The notes under the pieces are model-generated. The model made no database searches. It was not told the origin of the DNA and saw only the letters and a program-made list of their open reading frames with translations. 64,000 bases of DNA, taken from contig SCFE01000113.1 of assembly GCA_004352715.1 (NCBI GenBank), positions 1,213,768-1,277,767 of the forward strand, read 5' to 3'. Origin of the DNA: Hofstenia miamia. Its lineage: Eukaryota > Xenacoelomorpha > Acoela. Of the stretch, positions 58,940 to 64,000 are shown one piece after another. How positions within the stretch are numbered: the first letter of the stretch is position 1; each line of letters opens with the position of its first letter. Both the position numbers and the translations under genes were made by a program.

Positions 58940-60401
58940 AACAGTAAATGCAGTAGTAGTGGTTTGGGCACATATTGGGAGCAACTCAAGGGTCCTTAAT
59001 CCAAACCATGAACCTGCATTTAGGTTAGGTGTACGACTAGGAGGGCAGAGGGACGAAAGCAGAAGAAGATCAGTACAAGATACCTGAACTTTTGGAGGAA
59101 GAATACCAACATTTGAACAAAACACAATTACAACAACTTTGAGAGGTGCTAGAGAGACACAAATGAATATTCAATTATGGAGAAATAAGTGTGGGACAAG
59201 TGATAGGCGAAACACACAGGATCATTATGAAAACAAACAAGCCGTTAAAATTGCCAGCAAGGCGAGTACCAGAGCAAATGAAGGAGGAATATAACAGGAT
59301 ACTCAATGAATTAACTGACAACAAAATAATACGACCCAGCAAAAGTCCATATGCCGCATCAACAGTATTCATGAAGCAGGGAGACAAACATAGGATCTGT
59401 ATAGACTTCTGGAAGCTGAATGAAGTAATGAAAAAGGATTCGTACCTGCTGTCCAGCATAGAGGACATGCTATATGAGGCAAGCAAACACAAGTACTTTA
59501 CGTCAATAGATCTATGCAAGGCGTATTGGCAGGTGAGAATGGAAGAAAAAAACATAGAAAAGACGGCGTTTATAACTCCATATGGCCTGTACGAATGGAT
59601 ATACATGGCATTTGGCCTATGTAATGCGCCTCCAACATTTCAAAGGTATATAATGAAAGTGCTGAAGAATAAGAAACACAAGATGGAAAATGGAGTAAAT
59701 GCATACATCAATGATATCATTGTGACTAGTGACACGATTGAGGAACACCTGGAGAAACTGGAATGAACACTATCAATCCTGCAAAAAGCAGACCTGAGAA
59801 TTAATGGAAATAAATGTGATATACTAAAGGAAAGATCATATTCTTAGGATGAGTAATTGAAAAAGGGCGGATATGTATGAAGGACAATGCAAGAGACATG
59901 ATCAGAAGAATAGAGAAACCAAACAACAAGAAGTACATCCAAAGAATAATGGGTTTCTCCAACTACTATGGCACTTTTATCCCCAACATCGCAGGGAAGA
60001 CTGCCAAGATGACGCGGTTGATGAGGAAGTAAGTACCATTTATATGGACATGGCAGGAGCAGGAGGAGCTAGACAAGATAAAAGAAGAACTAGCAAAGTT
60101 GCCATCATTGAATACGCCCAATTACAACAAAACATTTATACTAGACTGTGACGCCAGCAAGGTAGTGATCAGAGCAATGCTGGAACATTTGAAGAATGAC
60201 AGGGAGGTACCCATACAATTCTTTAGCCACAAGTTAAAACCAAGTGAAGAGAACTATGGGTCAACAAAGTTAGAGATGCTGGCGCTGATCGAGAGCATCA
60301 AGAAATTTAGGCACTTCTTAATAGGCCGGCAGTTCAGGGTCCATGCAGACAATGGCAGATTGGCATGGCTTAAGAAGTTTTCAGGTGACAAATCAGAGTA
60401 G
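58940..60401 (+). pseudogene. Ty3-like pol: reverse transcriptase and RNase H, decayed
   Basis: One frame runs through two TGA stops (EVLERHK-stop-IFNYGEISVG) into 191 open codons from 59191: LPARRVPEQMKEEYNRILNE, SKSPYAASTVFMKQGDKHRI, FTSIDLCKAYWQVRMEEKNI, TAFITPYGLYEWIYMAFGLC, NAPPTFQRYI and YINDIIVTSDT. The catalytic box, usually Y-x-D-D, is YIND. After a further TGA, ILQKADLRINGNKCDILKE, RIMGFSNYYGTFIPNIAGK and the RNase H start FILDCDASKVVIRAML with HKLKPSEENYGSTKLEMLAL can be read in shifted frames. The segment is GC- and purine-richer than its surroundings. No LTRs or integrase were seen. Confidence 0.8.
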
Positions 60402-60734
60402 TAATATAAGATGAGATCCCTGGTCACAAACTGACATTTTGACCTCTGCGATATCAAGGGAGTGTTTGCAAATGTTAATTAATGAGTCTTTCTACTTGAC
60501 AAATGTTTTTGACATCTTACTAATGGATTTTCAGTGACGTCAGATATTTTTAAGTATATCTACTAATGGATTTCAATTAGTAATGCTTTTAATTGATTTA
60601 CATGTTAGGGCCACTTTTTGGTATGAGTAATTTTTAATATCACATTTGTTTGCATTACGCCATGTTAATATATACCTTATTATAACAACCCCTTTCAGGA
60701 TACGTACACATACTATTACAAACTAATTTCCATA
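60402..60734. other. Spacer, nothing recognised
   Basis: AT-rich sequence up to the assembly gap. Confidence 0.5.
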
Positions 60735-61734
60735 NNNNNNNNNNNNNNNNNNNNNNNNNNNNNNNNNNNNNNNNNNNNNNNNNNNNNNNNNNNNNNNNNN
60801 NNNNNNNNNNNNNNNNNNNNNNNNNNNNNNNNNNNNNNNNNNNNNNNNNNNNNNNNNNNNNNNNNNNNNNNNNNNNNNNNNNNNNNNNNNNNNNNNNNNN
60901 NNNNNNNNNNNNNNNNNNNNNNNNNNNNNNNNNNNNNNNNNNNNNNNNNNNNNNNNNNNNNNNNNNNNNNNNNNNNNNNNNNNNNNNNNNNNNNNNNNNN
61001 NNNNNNNNNNNNNNNNNNNNNNNNNNNNNNNNNNNNNNNNNNNNNNNNNNNNNNNNNNNNNNNNNNNNNNNNNNNNNNNNNNNNNNNNNNNNNNNNNNNN
61101 NNNNNNNNNNNNNNNNNNNNNNNNNNNNNNNNNNNNNNNNNNNNNNNNNNNNNNNNNNNNNNNNNNNNNNNNNNNNNNNNNNNNNNNNNNNNNNNNNNNN
61201 NNNNNNNNNNNNNNNNNNNNNNNNNNNNNNNNNNNNNNNNNNNNNNNNNNNNNNNNNNNNNNNNNNNNNNNNNNNNNNNNNNNNNNNNNNNNNNNNNNNN
61301 NNNNNNNNNNNNNNNNNNNNNNNNNNNNNNNNNNNNNNNNNNNNNNNNNNNNNNNNNNNNNNNNNNNNNNNNNNNNNNNNNNNNNNNNNNNNNNNNNNNN
61401 NNNNNNNNNNNNNNNNNNNNNNNNNNNNNNNNNNNNNNNNNNNNNNNNNNNNNNNNNNNNNNNNNNNNNNNNNNNNNNNNNNNNNNNNNNNNNNNNNNNN
61501 NNNNNNNNNNNNNNNNNNNNNNNNNNNNNNNNNNNNNNNNNNNNNNNNNNNNNNNNNNNNNNNNNNNNNNNNNNNNNNNNNNNNNNNNNNNNNNNNNNNN
61601 NNNNNNNNNNNNNNNNNNNNNNNNNNNNNNNNNNNNNNNNNNNNNNNNNNNNNNNNNNNNNNNNNNNNNNNNNNNNNNNNNNNNNNNNNNNNNNNNNNNN
61701 NNNNNNNNNNNNNNNNNNNNNNNNNNNNNNNNNN
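60735..61734. other. Assembly gap of exactly 1000 N
   Basis: The round length suggests an estimated or arbitrary scaffold gap. It hides most of the mariner described next. Confidence 0.95.
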
Positions 61735-62011
61735 TCGTATGGCAGTGGTGATTGACTTTCCACCAATAATATAACATTCCAAAAGCAAAATTTTATCGGA
61801 AAGTTCAAGATCCATTTTAAATTAAATGCAAACTTATTCTGAACGATTTTTAAATAATTAATTTGAAAATCGAAATGAAAGGTGAAGCATTTGAACAAAA
61901 AATCGAATCCCCACAAATTAGCGACAAGACCATAGCGTAATTACATCTATTGAATAATGTAGATACGATTTATCAGCCTTTTATTTTGGAAAATATTTAA
62001 TGGACACCCTG
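61735..62011 (-). mobile_element. One end of a mariner with the transposase N-terminus, rest in the gap
   Basis: On the minus strand an end beginning CAGGGTGTCCATTAAATA at 62011, with TA outside it, leads to an ATG at 61815 that opens MDLELSDKILLLECYIIGGK and SITTAIR before the gap. It resembles the start of the transposase at 49476 (MDLDTRLEILKVYYKNGESA), so it is the same broad subfamily. Confidence 0.7.
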
Positions 62012-62013
62012 TA

Positions 62014-62713
62014 TATCGCGTTGAGAGCACACGATCTTGGAAGTCTCAAAAACATTTGTCCCCATACGACTGCGCTGATACTCAAACTATATTAATGTAT
62101 GGACATTTTGGTGTCCATGCGCGCAATTAGAAAATATCTTCAGAAAATGGGCATCAAATGATGCAGAGCAGCTTAAAACCCAGTTTATCCCAATTTCAAA
62201 GAAAAGTGCGTTCGCTTTAATGTATGTTTTCTATTGAAACTTTAATAATTCAGTAAATGAAAATAGCGTATTTTATCAGATGTCCTTCTGCTGGGAATTC
62301 TTTACATTAAAACTCAATTTTTTTTCTAAGTATGTTCATAAACAAATCAATGCATCAATGCACTTATGATGTGGAGCTGTATTTGGGAGTTAGGACATCA
62401 TATGTTAGTCGTGCATATGGAATCATAGACATTCGTCAATATGGAAGAACATTTTGCAGTATGTCGCACCTAATCAAGATGTTTTTTAATTTCAGCAACA
62501 TAATATAAAGTCCCTTGGAACACTTCGCATTACTCTCAAAAAATCAATGAAAGACTTGATTTTGTTCTACTCCCAAATTGACTTATGCATTCTTATTAAC
62601 CATGTGTGAAATAATCTGAAATAGGTTTATCTGTGCAGTTACTGTTTTCTTTATTGCCCCCAACAAATTTGGTCAGGACTGCATGTTAACCAGTGCTGTG
62701 CATCCCAACATAC
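62014..62713. other. AT-rich stretch without a recognised gene
   Basis: No coding or repeat structure was supported. Confidence 0.5.
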
Positions 62714-62945
62714 TTTAACCGGATTAACTGGACCGGATCCTTTTCCCACAAATTTGATTTTTTAAAGCGCGAATTATTGCAATTCTAGAATTTGAAAAGC
62801 ACTCTTACCCCACAATTTCTATTGTTTTGAAATACCGCACTCATTGTAATCAATATATTTTGAAAATCAAAGATAGAATTACTTCACCGGATTTTACCCT
62901 GAACTGGCTCCTGCAGATTAACCGAACCGGTTTAGCCGGTTTTAA
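62714..62945. mobile_element. MITE-like element with CCGG-rich inverted ends
   Basis: The left end TTTAACCGGATTAACTGGAC and the complement of the right end TTAAAACCGGCTAAACCGGT match imperfectly over about 23 bp, enclosing about 230 bp of non-coding DNA. Further ACCGGATTTTACCC and CTGAACTGG words extend the inverted similarity. No clear target duplication was found. Confidence 0.5.
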
Positions 62946-63627
62946 CCTCACTGATTCCAGCATATGTTAGCTAAAAATTGATTTTTCTACTTAGAACAAC
63001 GCAAGGACATGAAAATGGTGGAGCTTACAATACACTTTTCAATAACACATGGGTATGTGTTTCGATTTTTATTCAATCGCAAATTTTTTATTGTATCACT
63101 CATCCAACAAGCTCTGTCCTTACTGTCTCAATGATAATGTATTAATAGCGAATGCAACATTGAAATTAGAAAAAGTCTAAGTGTTCACGTAAAGTAACAG
63201 TTTGTGAGAATTCATAATTTTGAATTAATTAGTAATGACTACTTAGAAAGCCTGTAGATAGTTATAATATTAGATTGGGTTTATCTAGTCACTAATATGG
63301 GTTGGGGTAAAAGTCGCACAGTATTTAAATAAAGTTTTAGAAATTTTCAAAATATCTGTTATTAAATTTTTAAAATTATTATTTAACCATCCATGTACCT
63401 AATGATTGAAAACATTTATTGTAGATTCATAAGACTTGAAACTTACCTTCCAACTGTAATATAATAACTTTGTATGAAATTCAGATAGTATAACTAGTAT
63501 AATTAGAATGGAAATGACTCAAGCATTGAGGCAATTTGCTTGCTAGTTACTATTTTTTGTTATCAGATATATCATTATATTCTAACTTTCAGTGATCAGC
63601 GAGTATCTTAGCATGTATACTAGGGGG
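62946..63627. other. AT-rich spacer
   Basis: Nothing recognised. Confidence 0.5.
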
Positions 63628-64000
63628 TTTCATAATTGCACCACTTTTTCTGATGGAGTTTTTACCGCTGATTACGAATCTTATATTATTTTTTTACTGT
63701 GACCTCATTTTGAGGTTGCACGACACGATTTTTCATGCGTTTTTTTACTTTTTGCGATATGTTGGAAACTACACGTCATGGACGACGCAGAATATTTGAT
63801 TTCCTATAAGTGTTATACAGACAGTAGTGTCGTGTTTGCAACAGAAAAAGAGTCACTCGGAAAAAACGAATATGAGGCTTCGTTAGTGATTACGTCAAAA
63901 TGAGGTCACAGTAAAAAAAATATTGTCAAATTCGTAATCAGCGGTCAAAACTTCAAATTCCTAATCCGTATTAAAATGTTAAAGTGGTGCAATTATGAAA
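63628..64000. mobile_element. Foldback element with ~100-bp inverted ends
   Basis: The left arm starts TTTCATAATTGCACCACTTT and contains ACCGCTGATTACGAAT and TTTTTACTGTGACCTCATTT. The right arm is the complement of the same three blocks in mirrored order, finishing at the last base of the window. The arms are about 100 bp and the loop about 170 bp. The outer boundary on the right may lie beyond the window. Between the arms is a 41-codon frame at 63778-63903 (MDDAEYLISYKCYTDSSVVF and on), unrecognised, ending inside the right arm. Confidence 0.8.

Noticed and set aside
58937-59606. Minus-strand frames opposite the Ty3-like RT
   Set aside because: They are antisense shadows of the RT frame, which has clear motifs on the plus strand.

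Overview
This is an AT-rich window from an invertebrate animal genome. It has spliced genes with GT/AG introns, AATAAA signals, long introns, (TA)n microsatellites and a dense load of animal-type transposons: Tc1/mariner, hAT, Penelope-like (PLE), CR1/jockey-like LINEs, Ty3-like elements, an RT family familiar from cnidarians, and MITEs. I cannot name the species. A cnidarian or chelicerate-like genome would fit, but that is inference.

The main host gene is one I assembled by hand from five exons on the + strand, 25919-44763. Exon 1 encodes a signal peptide. Exons 2 and 3 are tiny. Exons 4 and 5 encode a DUF2961 / glycoside hydrolase family 172-like protein. All four introns have GT/AG ends and all phases match, giving a 743-residue secreted protein. 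Its introns hold a complete hAT element with its target duplication, two Penelope-like elements, a farnesyl pyrophosphate synthase (FPPS) copy lying inside one of them, and a THAP-type exon. The block carrying exon 1 and its upstream DNA is duplicated at 47.8-53.9 kb. That second copy has a stop at codon 7 and is interrupted by a mariner and a LINE-like RT element.

Region by region. 0-4.7 kb: mostly blank, one weak exon candidate, the 3' end of a Ty3-like pol. 4.9-6.9 kb: a mariner with ~100-bp inverted repeats. 6.9-7.7 kb: inverted gene fragments. 8.9-10.05 kb (-): a secreted right-handed beta-helix-like protein. 12.0-13.3 kb: a cluster of CCATTRATGG palindromes. 15.6-16.8 kb: a decayed transposase-like gene. 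17.6-19.0 kb (-): a LINE end. 21.3-22.2 kb: a GC-rich island. 24.8-44.8 kb: the GH172-like gene with its intronic passengers. 45.4-46.8 kb (-): remnants of a conserved metazoan repeat-like gene. 48.3-53.1 kb: mariner plus RT element. 55.9-60.4 kb: gag, LINE and Ty3 remnants. 61.7-62.0 kb: one end of another mariner. 62.7-64.0 kb: two MITE/foldback elements.

The assembly has four gaps of N runs. There are also five single-N joins, and four of them have a near-identical direct repeat on each side, so local duplications there are probably assembly artefacts. I found no tRNA, rRNA, CRISPR or bacterial-type feature. Most of the rest is ordinary AT-rich intron or intergenic DNA.
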